A stretch of DNA of 64,000 bases from Flavobacteriaceae bacterium MAR_2009_75 (GTDB lineage Bacteria > Bacteroidota > Bacteroidia > Flavobacteriales > Flavobacteriaceae), in assembly GCA_002813285.1 (NCBI GenBank), contig PHTZ01000001.1:4029501-4093500 (forward strand), read 5' to 3'. Below the pieces are notes generated by a model. The model was not told the origin of the DNA. It worked only from the letters and a program-made list of their open reading frames with translations, and made no database searches. The position numbers were made by a program, and so were the translations under genes. Each line of letters opens with the position of its first letter. Position 1 is the first letter of the stretch. Of this stretch, positions 27,574-37,127 are shown piece by piece.

Positions 27574-28383
27574 ATGGCAAAAAAAAAGGAAGAGGAGTCG
27601 AAATCCAACTACAATGTGCCTAATCTTGAAAGGGCCTTGATGATTATTGAATTGTTATCTGCAAAACCAAAAGGTTTGACCTTGGCAGAAATTATGGAGG
27701 AGCTTGATATAACGAAATCGAGCACTTTTAGAATTACAAGTACCCTTATCTTTAGAAATTACATACAAAAGAACGAGACCACAAAGAAGCTCACATTAAC
27801 CCGTAAAATTCTTTCCTTGGGTATTTCAGCCCTTAGTGAACAGAGTATTGTTGAGAATTCTATTGATGCTATGAGAGCGCTTAGAGATGAAACAAAAGAA
27901 TCCGTTATGTTGGGTATTTTGTTGGGTGAAAAGGGAACCATTTTAGAACAGGTACCTTCTTCATACCCGGTGAAACTTTTCGTAGAACAAGGCACACAGT
28001 TTAGTCTACACAGCTCTGTGGGTGGAAAAAGTATTTTAGCATATATGCCCGAAGATGAGAGAAATCGGGTTTTAGAGGGCATTAGCTTAAATAGGTTTAC
28101 AGAAAATACGATTGTTTGTAAGCAAGAATATGTGAAATGTCTTGATGAGGTTCGTGTAAAAGGTTATGCAATCGACCATAGTGAAGACATACAGGGTATT
28201 AATTGCGTAGGGGCTCCAATTTTTGATGAATCAGGAAACCCTGTCGCCGCTATTTGGATTACTGGACCCAATGGACGTTTGCCTTCATCTGAATTTGACC
28301 AAAAAGGGGAAATAGTCATCAAACATGCCATGAATATTTCCGCAAAACTGGGATACTTAAAAACGATGGAACCCCAAAACTGA
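27574..28383 (+). CDS. IclR family transcriptional regulator
   Basis: The 269-residue protein has an N-terminal winged helix (ERALMIIELLSAKPKGLTLAEI, about 17-80) and a C-terminal IclR effector domain (about 90-260) with SVGGKSILAYMPEDE and GINCVGAPIFDESGNPVAAIW. IclR proteins often control sugar-acid catabolism, and this one follows the MFS and dehydratase genes. It is the likely sensor of a pathway acid such as 2-keto-3-deoxygluconate; this is inference. Confidence 0.88.
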   Translation: MAKKKEEESKSNYNVPNLERALMIIELLSAKPKGLTLAEIMEELDITKSSTFRITSTLIFRNYIQKNETTKKLTLTRKILSLGISALSEQSIVENSIDAMRALRDETKESVMLGILLGEKGTILEQVPSSYPVKLFVEQGTQFSLHSSVGGKSILAYMPEDERNRVLEGISLNRFTENTIVCKQEYVKCLDEVRVKGYAIDHSEDIQGINCVGAPIFDESGNPVAAIWITGPNGRLPSSEFDQKGEIVIKHAMNISAKLGYLKTMEPQN

Positions 28384-28614
28384 TTGGGCTAAGTAACCTT
28401 TCTAGCTTGTTTGTATGTAAAGCGCTTAATAATAGTTCTTTCAGAAAAAAAACCGAATAAATAGTTGTGTAAGCACCTTAAACGGTCATAAAAAGGCTAT
28501 ACATATATTTCACTGTATTTGTTATTTTCTTATAATCTCCTTCTCTTTTTTATAACTAATTGATTTTTAACTAAAAAAAATTCTTCATTTCATAAGAGCG
28601 TATTAAAAATTTTA

Positions 28615-28622
28615 TATATTTG
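28615..28622 (+). promoter_or_regulatory. candidate Bacteroidetes -7 element TATATTTG
   Basis: TATATTTG matches the TAnnTTTG consensus of the primary Bacteroidetes sigma factor. A start about 6 bases downstream would give a nearly leaderless mRNA for ATG 28631, or a 20-base leader for the in-frame ATG at 28649 (MKLFEQF). No clear TTTG -33 box is seen. The rest of 28384-28614 holds an AAGCGCTT palindrome at 28420-28427 and nothing else I recognise. Confidence 0.4.
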
Positions 28623-28630
28623 ATTCATAT

Positions 28631-29362
28631 ATGAACCAAGTTTCCTATATGAAACTATTTGAACAATTTAAAAGTCAGAAAAATCTAGCTCCAATTTCAG
28701 GTGGAGATTTGTCAACGGTAACAGAAATTGGCACCCTTGAACTTCAACTTAAATATGTTGATGAGGTGGGCAACCATGTCAATATTATTTGCGGTGTTTT
28801 TGCTGGGCCAGACAGTTTGCCCAATGCCATTATTTCACGAATTACCGGTTTTCGTGAAAAATCTATGTTACGTTCAAAAATTAAATTCCCTGAGCAGGTA
28901 GAAGTCAATTTATCTAAGAAAGAAATTGCTAATTTGATTAAGTCAAGCGAAATTACTGCTATACGTGCAAAATCGAACGAAGATTCCCATGGTCATACTA
29001 AAAGTGATTACAATCAAAAATTTATGGGAAAAATTTCCAAATTGATTGAGGAAAACTTGTCCGATGACACTTATTGGGTTGATAATCTCGCTTCTGATAT
29101 GAACGTTAGCCGCTCAACGCTTTTTCGAAAGTTAAAGAGCCTAACGGGTATGTCTCCTCAAGAATTTATGAGAAGGCGACGCCTTCATAAAGCGGTTGAC
29201 CTACTTGAGCAAGGGCCTTTTCGAATTTCAGATGTAGCTTATCAGGTCGGGTTTTCAGACCCAAATTATTTTAGCAAGTGTTTCCGGAAATTTTTTGGTA
29301 CATCTCCTTCGAATTTTATTGCAGACCAATGTCTTGAAAATGAATTCCAAATTGCAATTTAA
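28631..29362 (+). CDS. AraC family regulator without sensor domain
   Basis: The 243-residue protein has a C-terminal AraC-type DNA-binding domain (about 135-235; LASDMNVSRSTLFRKLKSL and ISDVAYQVGFSDPNYFSKCF). It is very like the output domain of Bacteroidetes hybrid two-component regulators, but there is no periplasmic, kinase or receiver domain. The N-terminal 120 residues show no recognised sensor. It lies 18 bp before the GH117 gene and probably heads the anhydrogalactose operon. The internal ATG at 28649 is an equally good start. Confidence 0.8.
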   Translation: MNQVSYMKLFEQFKSQKNLAPISGGDLSTVTEIGTLELQLKYVDEVGNHVNIICGVFAGPDSLPNAIISRITGFREKSMLRSKIKFPEQVEVNLSKKEIANLIKSSEITAIRAKSNEDSHGHTKSDYNQKFMGKISKLIEENLSDDTYWVDNLASDMNVSRSTLFRKLKSLTGMSPQEFMRRRRLHKAVDLLEQGPFRISDVAYQVGFSDPNYFSKCFRKFFGTSPSNFIADQCLENEFQIAI

Positions 29363-29380
29363 CTTATATACTACATACTA

Positions 29381-30619
29381 ATGACAACGTCCAAACTACT
29401 TATTATTGTTACCATGGGACTTTTGGTGTTTAATATTGGCTGTAATACCAATCAAAATACCACCATGGATGCACGAAAATCAGATCAATCTCAAACCGAA
29501 ATGGATATTACGGATGAGCAATTAGATCATTTGGGAATAACGAATAGAGAATACCTAAGTGCGGCAAGTAAACGTGCCTTGCAGTGGCCTACCGATTTAG
29601 GAAACGAATGGTTCATTGAATTCAGTGGCCCACAGCTTTTAAAAGGTGATTTGGCATATGAGCCAGGTGTGGTGCGCCGCGATCCCAGTGCGATGATCAA
29701 GGAAAATGGAAAATATTATGTATGGTACACCAAAAGTACTGGTAAAACCGATGGTTTTGGCGGTGATATAGAAAACGATAAGGTTTTTCCATGGGATCGA
29801 TGTGATATTTGGTATGCAACCTCTGAAGACGGATGGACATGGAAAGAAGAGGGCATTGCCGTTGCCAGAGGAGAAAAAGGGGCTTACGATGATCGTTCTG
29901 TATTTACCGTTGAAATTATGAAATGGAAAGATAAGTACTATTTGTGCTATCAAACGGTAAAATCGCCTTACAATGTAAGGGTGAAGAATCAAGTAGGTCT
30001 GGCATGGGCAGATTCTCCAGATGGCCCATGGACAAAGAGTGAAGAGCCTATTTTAAGCCCTGCAGATAATGGCATTTGGAAAGGCGAAGAACAAAACCGT
30101 CACTTGGTTGAAAAGAAAGGTGATTTCGATAGCCACAAGGTTCATGATCCTTGTATTCTTCCTTATAAAGGTAAGTTCTACCTATATTATAAAGGAGAGC
30201 AAATGGGCGAGGAAATTACTTTTGGCGGTAGACAGATACGCCATGGGGTGGCCATTGCCGATAATCCAAAGGGGCCTTATGTAAAATCGCCTTACAACCC
30301 TATCAGCAACAGTGGTCATGAAATATGTGTGTGGCCCTATAACGGTGGTATTGCCTCGTTGATTACCACTGATGGTCCTGAAAAAAATACGATTCAGTGG
30401 GCTCCTGACGGTATCAACTTTGAAATTAAGGCATCTATCAAAGATGCGGCCCACGCCATTGGTTTGAACCGCGCTGCAGACATTGAAAAAGAGCCTACCG
30501 AAATTCTTCGCTGGGGCTTGACCCATATCTATAACAATGGAGACGAACAAAGTATCATGCGTTTTTCATCAAGAAGAAGAACGGTACATGCCGCTAAAGG
30601 TGAGAGTAAAAAAAGATAA
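29381..30619 (+). CDS. ahgA: GH117 neoagarobiose hydrolase (3,6-anhydro-alpha-L-galactosidase)
   Basis: The 412-residue lipoprotein (lipobox FNIGC) has all propeller motifs of the neoagarobiose hydrolase clade: [76 protein letters not shown] and [10 protein letters not shown]. The conserved Asp in RRDP, Asp in HDPC and His/Glu in SGHE form the active site. It cuts the alpha-1,3 bond of neoagaro-oligosaccharides to release 3,6-anhydro-L-galactose and galactose. The sequence is very close to what I recall of Zobellia AhgA. The following genes degrade the anhydro sugar. Confidence 0.9.
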   Translation: MTTSKLLIIVTMGLLVFNIGCNTNQNTTMDARKSDQSQTEMDITDEQLDHLGITNREYLSAASKRALQWPTDLGNEWFIEFSGPQLLKGDLAYEPGVVRRDPSAMIKENGKYYVWYTKSTGKTDGFGGDIENDKVFPWDRCDIWYATSEDGWTWKEEGIAVARGEKGAYDDRSVFTVEIMKWKDKYYLCYQTVKSPYNVRVKNQVGLAWADSPDGPWTKSEEPILSPADNGIWKGEEQNRHLVEKKGDFDSHKVHDPCILPYKGKFYLYYKGEQMGEEITFGGRQIRHGVAIADNPKGPYVKSPYNPISNSGHEICVWPYNGGIASLITTDGPEKNTIQWAPDGINFEIKASIKDAAHAIGLNRAADIEKEPTEILRWGLTHIYNNGDEQSIMRFSSRRRTVHAAKGESKKR

Positions 30620-30646
30620 TTCATATTCTTTAATAAACAATAAATT

Positions 30647-31663
30647 TTGAAAGCAACATTATACGAAGGCAACAAGACCTTTTCTGTAGTAGAAAGTGAA
30701 AAGGTTCAACCTAGTAAGGGAGAAGTAAGAATTAAAGTTGCCTATGTAGGCGTCTGTGGTACCGATGTACATATTTATCATGGTATGATGGATAAAAGGG
30801 TACAAATACCGGTTACGATTGGTCATGAAATGTCGGGGGTTGTCGATGCAGTGGGCGAGGGGGTAGAAGGTTTTTCCATTGGTGATAAAATTGTGGTACG
30901 TCCATTAGACGATCGAAAGGTAAAGCCTTCCGATAAGGGTTTTAACCATATCTGTGAAGAATTAAAGTTCATAGGTATCGATAGCCCAGGTGCAATGCAA
31001 CAGTATTGGAATGTGCCTGCTTTCACCTTGCATAAATTAAAAAAAGAAACCGATTTAAAATTGGCAGCTCTGGTCGAGCCTCTATCGGTAGCCGTTCACG
31101 ATGTAAGAATGGGCGAATTGAAAACGGGTGAAACTGCCGTGGTTTTAGGTGGTGGACCCATTGGTCTTCTGGTAGCTCTGGTAGCCAAGGAAAAAGGCGC
31201 GCAGGTAATCGTATCTGAAGTTAATGAAACCCGTATTGCTAAGGCCAAAGAACTTGGTTTAGATGCGGTTAACCCTACGAAGTTAGATTTGGTCGAGTAT
31301 ATAAAGAGCAAAACGGAAGACAGAAGGGCTGATGTCGTATTTGAAGTGGCCGGAGTTCAGCCAGCTTTGGATATTATGACCGAAGTGGCAGGTATTCGTG
31401 GTAGAATTGTAATGGTGGCCATTCACGGAGATAAAAAGCCGGTAGACCTTTTTAAATTTTTCTGGAAAGAATTAAAGTTGATAGGTGCGCGCGTGTACGA
31501 AAGGGAAGATTACGATAAAGCTATTGATTTGGTAACTGAAAACAAACTGCCTTTTCATGAAATGATTACCGATGTACAACCACTTACAGAAATACAAAAA
31601 GTCTTTAAAAAAATAGATGAGAATCCTGATGGACTAAAAGTTCTAATGGACTGTCAGTTATAG
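30647..31663 (+). CDS. zinc-type dehydrogenase, probable 2-keto-3-deoxy-L-galactonate 5-dehydrogenase
   Basis: The 338-residue MDR enzyme has catalytic zinc ligands in GVCGTDVHIYHG, IGHEMSG and LVEPLSVAVH, and nucleotide motif VVLGGGPIGLLVAL. The start codon is TTG at 30647, giving the family-like N terminus KATLYEG. Unusually, the structural zinc lobe is gone: only one Cys of the usual four remains (FNHICEELKF). In the anhydro-L-galactose pathway such an enzyme oxidises 2-keto-3-deoxy-L-galactonate at C5, and the KduD-like reductase encoded next re-reduces it to the gluconate epimer. Role assigned from gene order. Confidence 0.72.
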   Translation: MKATLYEGNKTFSVVESEKVQPSKGEVRIKVAYVGVCGTDVHIYHGMMDKRVQIPVTIGHEMSGVVDAVGEGVEGFSIGDKIVVRPLDDRKVKPSDKGFNHICEELKFIGIDSPGAMQQYWNVPAFTLHKLKKETDLKLAALVEPLSVAVHDVRMGELKTGETAVVLGGGPIGLLVALVAKEKGAQVIVSEVNETRIAKAKELGLDAVNPTKLDLVEYIKSKTEDRRADVVFEVAGVQPALDIMTEVAGIRGRIVMVAIHGDKKPVDLFKFFWKELKLIGARVYEREDYDKAIDLVTENKLPFHEMITDVQPLTEIQKVFKKIDENPDGLKVLMDCQL

Positions 31664-31672
31664 AATTACATT

Positions 31673-32443
31673 ATGGGAATACTAGAAAAATTTAGTCTAA
31701 AAGGTAAAACGGCATTGGTAACCGGTGCCAAAAGAGGTATAGGTAAGGCCATGGCCATTGGTTTGGCCGAAGCAGGTGCCAAAGTGATCGGTGTCAGTGC
31801 TACTTTGGAAAAAACCGGTAGCGAGGTGGAAAAGGAAATCACGTCAATAGGAGGCACTTTTACCGCTTACGCTTGTGATTTTGCTGATAGAAAATCGCTT
31901 TATGCTTTTATAAAAGAGCTCAAAGAAAATCATAAGGCCATTGATATTTTGGTGAACAATGCAGGGACCATTCTAAGGGCTCCTGCGGTTGAACATTCAG
32001 ATGAATATTGGGATAAGGTGATTGAAATCAATCAAAACGCTCAATTCATCCTGACTAGGGAGTTAGGTAAAGAGATGGTTAAACGGCAGTCTGGTAAAAT
32101 CATTTTCACGGCATCATTACTAACCTTTCAAGGCGGCATTACCGTACCAGGTTATGCCGCCAGTAAGGGCGCCATAGGGCAATTGACTATGGCTTTTGCC
32201 AATGAATGGGCCGGTAATGGGGTCAATGTAAATGCCATAGCACCCGGTTATATAAGTACTGATAATACCGAAGCCTTACGTAACAATCCAGAAAGGGCCA
32301 ATTCTATTCTAGGGAGAATTCCCGCCGGTAGATGGGGCGAACCCGAAGATTTTGCCGGTCCTGTAGTATTTCTTTCTTCGGAAGCTTCCAATTATATGAA
32401 CGGCAGTATCATGCTGGTTGACGGCGGATGGATGGGCCGATAA
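31673..32443 (+). CDS. SDR oxidoreductase, probable 2,5-diketo-3-deoxygalactonate 5-reductase (KduD-like)
   Basis: The 256-residue SDR has TGAKRGIG cofactor motif, LVNNAG, catalytic Ser in FTASL and YAASKGA (Tyr-x3-Lys), and a C-terminal SIMLVDGGWMGR very like KduD. KduD-type enzymes interconvert 2-keto-3-deoxygluconate and its 2,5-diketo form. Following the Zn-dehydrogenase by 9 bp, it completes C5 epimerisation of the 2-keto-3-deoxy sugar acid made from 3,6-anhydro-L-galactose. The product, 2-keto-3-deoxy-D-gluconate, would enter a kinase/aldolase step encoded elsewhere. Confidence 0.8.
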   Translation: MGILEKFSLKGKTALVTGAKRGIGKAMAIGLAEAGAKVIGVSATLEKTGSEVEKEITSIGGTFTAYACDFADRKSLYAFIKELKENHKAIDILVNNAGTILRAPAVEHSDEYWDKVIEINQNAQFILTRELGKEMVKRQSGKIIFTASLLTFQGGITVPGYAASKGAIGQLTMAFANEWAGNGVNVNAIAPGYISTDNTEALRNNPERANSILGRIPAGRWGEPEDFAGPVVFLSSEASNYMNGSIMLVDGGWMGR

Positions 32444-32474
32444 ATAACACTAACCACCTATAATATTTAAAGAA

Positions 32475-33929
32475 ATGTCGAAAGTGAAAGAATATCAATT
32501 ATTTATTGATGGGGAATGGGTTGCCTCGAAATCAGGGGAAACCATTGATGTGGTCAATCCGACGACCGAAGAATTGGTTGCCAAAGTCCAGAACGGAACG
32601 GTCGAGGAAGCGCAAAGAGCTTTGAAGGCAGCGGAGAAAGCCCAAAAACAATGGAAATTATTACCGGCCAGAAAGCGTGCTGAAATCATGTACAAATTCG
32701 CGGCCGAGATTAAGGCAAATTCAGAGGAATTGGCAACGTTACTGGTGCAAGAGCAAGGTAAATTACTGAAAGTTGCTCGTGGCGAAGTGGCCGTGACGGC
32801 GTCATTTATAGAATATGCCTGTGAAGGGGCGCGAAGGATCGAAGGGGATATTGTTCCTTCTGACGAGCCGAACGAACAAATCTGGATTCAAAAAGTACCT
32901 CGTGGGGTCGTTGTGGCCATAACCGCATGGAACTTTCCGTTGGCTTTGGCAGGAAGAAAATTGGGTCCCGCTTTAATAGCAGGTAATACTATTGTCATCA
33001 AGCCAACCTCCGAAACTCCCTTAGCAACCTTAGAGTTGGGCAATATTGCCCAAAAAGTAGGGATTCCAGCAGGTGTTATCAATATCTTGACCGGACCAGG
33101 TAGGGCAATGGGTACGGCACTGGTGGAAAGTCCGATTACCAAAATGGTAACGATGACAGGTTCCACGCCTGTAGGCCAACAGATTGCAAGGGCCGCAGCA
33201 CAAAACTTGACCCACGTACAATTGGAATTAGGTGGAAAAGCCCCTTTTATCGTATTTGAAGATGCCGATATTGATGCGGCGGTTGTAGCGGCCTTACATT
33301 CGAGGTTTGACAACTGCGGACAAGTTTGTACTTGCAACGAGCGTATGTATGTTCACGAGGAAATCTATGACGTCTTCATGGAAAAATTTATCGCTAAGAC
33401 CAAAGCCATTAAAGTAGGCGACCCCATGTTGGAAGATACCGATATGGGACCCAAAGTGAACAAATCAGAGTTGGATCATATGGCGCATTTGGTTGAGGTA
33501 AGTCTAAAAGAAGGTGCCGTGGTAGCTACCGGGGGTAAAAAACTTGAAGGAGTTCAATTCGAAAAAGGTTATTGGTTTGAACCTACTGTACTAACGAATG
33601 TAACTCAAGATATGACCATTGTACATGAAGAGTCTTTCGGGCCGATTTTGCCTGTTTTAAAATTTAAGTCTTTTGATGAGGTCATCGGTTATGCCAACGA
33701 CTGTGAATACGGTTTGGCGGCAATGGTTTTCACTAATAATATGAATACCATTATGAAATGTAACAATCAACTTGAATATGGAGAAATCTATGTCAATCGT
33801 GGTCATGGAGAGCAACATCAGGGCTTTCATAATGGGTATAAACTTAGTGGTTCGGGTGGTGAAGATGGAAAATACGGTTTTGAACAGTACTTGGAAAAAA
33901 AGACTTTCTACCTAAGACATACCCCTTAA
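32475..33929 (+). CDS. aldehyde dehydrogenase, probable 3,6-anhydro-L-galactose dehydrogenase
   Basis: The 484-residue NAD(P)-dependent aldehyde dehydrogenase has [14 protein letters not shown], the catalytic Glu in LELGGKAPF and nucleophile in [11 protein letters not shown]. It resembles lactaldehyde/succinate-semialdehyde-type members. In agar degraders an enzyme of this type oxidises the aldehyde of 3,6-anhydro-L-galactose to 3,6-anhydro-L-galactonate, the substrate of the cycloisomerase encoded 5 bp downstream. The gene order fixes the role better than the sequence does. Confidence 0.82.
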   Translation: MSKVKEYQLFIDGEWVASKSGETIDVVNPTTEELVAKVQNGTVEEAQRALKAAEKAQKQWKLLPARKRAEIMYKFAAEIKANSEELATLLVQEQGKLLKVARGEVAVTASFIEYACEGARRIEGDIVPSDEPNEQIWIQKVPRGVVVAITAWNFPLALAGRKLGPALIAGNTIVIKPTSETPLATLELGNIAQKVGIPAGVINILTGPGRAMGTALVESPITKMVTMTGSTPVGQQIARAAAQNLTHVQLELGGKAPFIVFEDADIDAAVVAALHSRFDNCGQVCTCNERMYVHEEIYDVFMEKFIAKTKAIKVGDPMLEDTDMGPKVNKSELDHMAHLVEVSLKEGAVVATGGKKLEGVQFEKGYWFEPTVLTNVTQDMTIVHEESFGPILPVLKFKSFDEVIGYANDCEYGLAAMVFTNNMNTIMKCNNQLEYGEIYVNRGHGEQHQGFHNGYKLSGSGGEDGKYGFEQYLEKKTFYLRHTP

Positions 33930-33934
33930 TCAAG

Positions 33935-35026
33935 ATGGCACATACGATTAAAAAAATTAGCTGTAAGCTATTTAAGGTTCCCTTGCCGGAAGTTTTGAAC
34001 GATGCCAAACATGGCGACCACACCCATTTTGAATTGGTCACCACTACTATAATATTAGAAAATGGGAGCGAGGGTACCGGTTACACCTATACTGGAGGTA
34101 AAGGCGGCCATGCGATAAAGGCCATGGTAGAACATGATTTTGCACCTGCATTGATCGGTAAGGATGGTTCCGATATTGAAGGGCTGTACGACTTTATGGA
34201 ATGGCACATTCACTACGTTGGTCGTGGGGGTATTGCTTCTTTCGCTATTTCAACCATAGATATTGCCCTTTGGGATATTCGATGCAAAGAAACCAATAAA
34301 CCGCTTTGGCAAATGGCCGGTGGAGCTTCCAATACCTGTAAGGCCTATTGTGGGGGAATCGATTTACAGTTTCCCATTGAAAAGCTGTTGAAGAATATTC
34401 AAGGCTACCTTGATAGCGGTTTTCATGCCGTAAAAATTAAAATCGGTCGAGAAAACCTAGATGAGGATATCGAACGTATCAAAGCTGTACGTGAATATAT
34501 TGGGCCCGATGTAGCTTTTATGGTCGATGCCAATTACTCCATGACGGTAGAAAAGGCAATAGAAGCTATCGAAAAATTCAAGAAATACGATATTACTTGG
34601 TTCGAAGAGCCTATTATACCCGATAATTATAAAGGATATGCCGAAATAGTGGAGCGGACGAGTTTTCCACTTGCCATGGGTGAAAATTTACATACCATTC
34701 ACGAATTTGAATACGCCATTGAACAATCAAAGTTATCTTTTGTACAACCGGATGCTTCCAATTGTGGGGGCATTACAGGTTGGTTAAAAGCTGCTCAATG
34801 GGCAAATAAGCACGGTATCCCGGCTTGTTCGCACGGTATGCAAGAATTACACGTAAGTTTGGTTTCTGCCCAGCCGAACGCAGGTTGGCTCGAAGTGCAT
34901 AGTTTTCCTATTGATGAGTATACAGAAAGACCGTTGATAGTTGAAAATTATAGGGCCGTAGCTCCCGACAATCCCGGGGTGGGTGTCATTTTTGATTGGC
35001 AGAAACTTCAACCCTATTTACAATAA
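33935..35026 (+). CDS. enolase superfamily 3,6-anhydro-L-galactonate cycloisomerase
   Basis: The 363-residue protein has mandelate-racemase-type residues: KIKIG (Lys-x-Lys), MVDANYS (Asp-x-Asn), WFEEP (Glu), AMGENLH (Glu) and CSHGMQELH (His). Length and the pairing with an aldehyde dehydrogenase fit the cycloisomerase that opens 3,6-anhydro-L-galactonate to 2-keto-3-deoxy-L-galactonate. It is different from the DgoD-like protein at 26332, which has the ID-x-H pattern. It lies 5 bp after the dehydrogenase gene and 10 bp before the mutarotase gene. Confidence 0.82.
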   Translation: MAHTIKKISCKLFKVPLPEVLNDAKHGDHTHFELVTTTIILENGSEGTGYTYTGGKGGHAIKAMVEHDFAPALIGKDGSDIEGLYDFMEWHIHYVGRGGIASFAISTIDIALWDIRCKETNKPLWQMAGGASNTCKAYCGGIDLQFPIEKLLKNIQGYLDSGFHAVKIKIGRENLDEDIERIKAVREYIGPDVAFMVDANYSMTVEKAIEAIEKFKKYDITWFEEPIIPDNYKGYAEIVERTSFPLAMGENLHTIHEFEYAIEQSKLSFVQPDASNCGGITGWLKAAQWANKHGIPACSHGMQELHVSLVSAQPNAGWLEVHSFPIDEYTERPLIVENYRAVAPDNPGVGVIFDWQKLQPYLQ

Positions 35027-35036
35027 GCGGAAGTAG

Positions 35037-36080
35037 ATGAAAACAACTAAAAATCATTTTGGCAAAGTTGTAGACCATATCATCAATGCCTATACACTGG
35101 AGAATGACCATAGAATGAAGGTGACCGTCTTGGATTATGGTGCAACTTTACAATCCATTTTAATCCCTAGACAGAATGGAGAAATGGAAATTGTTTGTGG
35201 ATTTAATTCTATGGATAGCTATTTCTCAAAAGAGTACACGGAAAATGCACCTTATTTCGGTGGTACCGTAGGTAGGTATACTTCACAAATGAAGAACGGT
35301 GAATTTACACTAAACGGTAAAAAATATGCCTTGGCAAAAAACTGTGGAGAAAACAATCTGCATGGGGGTTTCGTAGGTTTTGATAAACAATTCTGGAAAG
35401 CGGATTTTAAGGATACCAAAAATGGGGTTGCCCTACAAATGTGTCTGAAAAGCGAGCATATGCAAGAGGGCTTCCCGGGCAAGGTTTACGTTCAAGTTAC
35501 TTTTTCTTTGAACAACGAAAATACGCTAGCTATTGATTATGCGGCCCAAAGCGACCATGATACTCCTTTTTCCATTACCAATCACGCATATTTTAATTTG
35601 AACGGTTTCGAGAAAAGTGTAGAGGAACATACAGTACGAATTAATTCCGATAAAAGGTTGGAGTGGGATGCTTCTGGTGCAGCCAATGGAACTATTCTAC
35701 AAGTGGCTGGTACTACCGAAGATTTGCGTACCCAAAAATCGATTGGAGAAGTGCACCAAGCCATGCAAGATGGTTTTGAACATTACTACCTTTTCGACGA
35801 AGGAATTTCTCCTCTTAAAAAAGTAGGTGAAATCAAAAGTGACCGAACAGGTGTGACAATGGCTGTATCGACCACAGAACCGGGTATGTTGTTCTATACC
35901 GGCAAATACACTTCTGATGCACTCAAACGCGAATCAGGTTTGCAATACGGTAAATACAGAGGTTTCTGTTGTGAAACCCATAGATGGCCGAATGGACCTA
36001 ATTTGCCGAATTCACCGAAATCGGTGCTAAAGGCAAATGAGAATTTTGCCAGCACAACTAGCTTTAAATTTAGCTGGTAA
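35037..36080 (+). CDS. galM: aldose 1-epimerase (galactose mutarotase)
   Basis: The 347-residue protein has the mutarotase fold with NLHGGFVGFDKQFW (His), TNHAYFNLNGF (His) and the C-terminal Glu in GFCCETHRWPNGPNLP. It interconverts alpha- and beta-galactose, the other product of neoagarobiose cleavage, before entry into galactose catabolism. No signal peptide is visible, so it is probably cytoplasmic. It is the sixth gene of the anhydrogalactose operon. Confidence 0.9.
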   Translation: MKTTKNHFGKVVDHIINAYTLENDHRMKVTVLDYGATLQSILIPRQNGEMEIVCGFNSMDSYFSKEYTENAPYFGGTVGRYTSQMKNGEFTLNGKKYALAKNCGENNLHGGFVGFDKQFWKADFKDTKNGVALQMCLKSEHMQEGFPGKVYVQVTFSLNNENTLAIDYAAQSDHDTPFSITNHAYFNLNGFEKSVEEHTVRINSDKRLEWDASGAANGTILQVAGTTEDLRTQKSIGEVHQAMQDGFEHYYLFDEGISPLKKVGEIKSDRTGVTMAVSTTEPGMLFYTGKYTSDALKRESGLQYGKYRGFCCETHRWPNGPNLPNSPKSVLKANENFASTTSFKFSW

Positions 36081-36107
36081 CTCTCACAAACTTAAAAACT
36101 ACTAAAA

Positions 36108-37127
36108 ATGATAGAAGGAATTGTTTTAGCCATTTTCGCAGGTATCATGCTGGGACTGTATGCTTTGCCCGAAAAATTTACTAACGATTTTAAATACGAG
36201 AACACTTGGAGTTTATTCTTTATTCTGACCATGTTCGTAGTACCGATTATTGCCTCGGTAGGTCTAATCAATGGCTTTGCCGATATTTTTGGCAATATGC
36301 CGACCGATATTTGGTTAAAAATGGCGCTCTCCAGTTTTTTGTGGGGTACAGGGGTGATGCTCTGGGGCAAGGCTATTAACCATATCGGACTCTCACTAGG
36401 TTTCTCCATATTTATAGGAACGGTTATTTTGGTCGGTTCGCTACTTCCTTTTTTGGTAGATGGACTTCCGCCTGCAAATGCACTTTTATTAATTTCTTTG
36501 GGACTTGCAGTGGTTCTTATTGGTATTGTTGCCAATGGGCGCGCCGGAATTTTAAGGGAGAAGGATGAAAGTTCTAAAGAGAGCGGTGAAGTGAAGGGAA
36601 AAAGCTCAATGGGCACGGGAATTCTGATTGCCGTTATCGGTGGTTTATTGGCAACAGGCTTTAGTTATGCAAATGCCGTAGGGAGACCTTATTTGCATGA
36701 AGCGAGCCAAAATGTGGGAAATGCTGAATGGATTACGGCGGTGGCGGTCATGTTTCCCATTTTTATTAGTGGAGGGGTAGTGATGTCGGCCTACTTCATT
36801 TGGCAATTGACACAAAAAAAGGCGTGGGGCGGTTTTAAGTCTCCTTCTTTCGGAAGAAACTTCTTCTTGATATTGGTCATGGCCATTTTTCATTATGCGG
36901 CTTCGGCCTTATTTGCCTATGCCGCCTATAAATTGGGTGCTTCGGGTAATACCGTGGGCTACTCCATTTTTAACACTGCTTCGGTATTGACAGCGATCGT
37001 TAGTGGTATAATTACCAAAGAATGGATTATGGCCTCAGCGAAAGCCAAGAAAATGCTATATGCCGGTCTTGCCTGCATGGTTATTGGTATTGTTATAATT
37101 GCCATGGGCAATTCAGTGGTGGCATGA
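36108..37127 (+). CDS. RhaT-type DMT-superfamily sugar:proton symporter
   Basis: The 339-residue protein has about ten hydrophobic segments, arranged in two halves with a charged loop near residue 155 (REKDESSKESGEVKGK). The pattern (GLYALPEKFTNDFKYENTW, FLWGTGVMLWGKAINHIGLSLG) matches the L-rhamnose-proton symporter RhaT family. In this operon the substrate is more likely galactose, anhydrogalactose or a related L-sugar than rhamnose, but nothing in the sequence settles this. It overlaps the following sulfatase gene by 4 bp when the start at 37124 is used. Confidence 0.75.
   Translation: MIEGIVLAIFAGIMLGLYALPEKFTNDFKYENTWSLFFILTMFVVPIIASVGLINGFADIFGNMPTDIWLKMALSSFLWGTGVMLWGKAINHIGLSLGFSIFIGTVILVGSLLPFLVDGLPPANALLLISLGLAVVLIGIVANGRAGILREKDESSKESGEVKGKSSMGTGILIAVIGGLLATGFSYANAVGRPYLHEASQNVGNAEWITAVAVMFPIFISGGVVMSAYFIWQLTQKKAWGGFKSPSFGRNFFLILVMAIFHYAASALFAYAAYKLGASGNTVGYSIFNTASVLTAIVSGIITKEWIMASAKAKKMLYAGLACMVIGIVIIAMGNSVVA

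Noticed and set aside
32888-33337. 149-codon open frame on the minus strand
   Set aside because: It is antisense to the aldehyde dehydrogenase and has no recognisable motif.
37022-37123. Longer N terminus for the second sulfatase
   Set aside because: It lies wholly inside the transporter gene and would put the signal peptide about 40 residues in; ATG 37124 or 37139 fits a normal signal.
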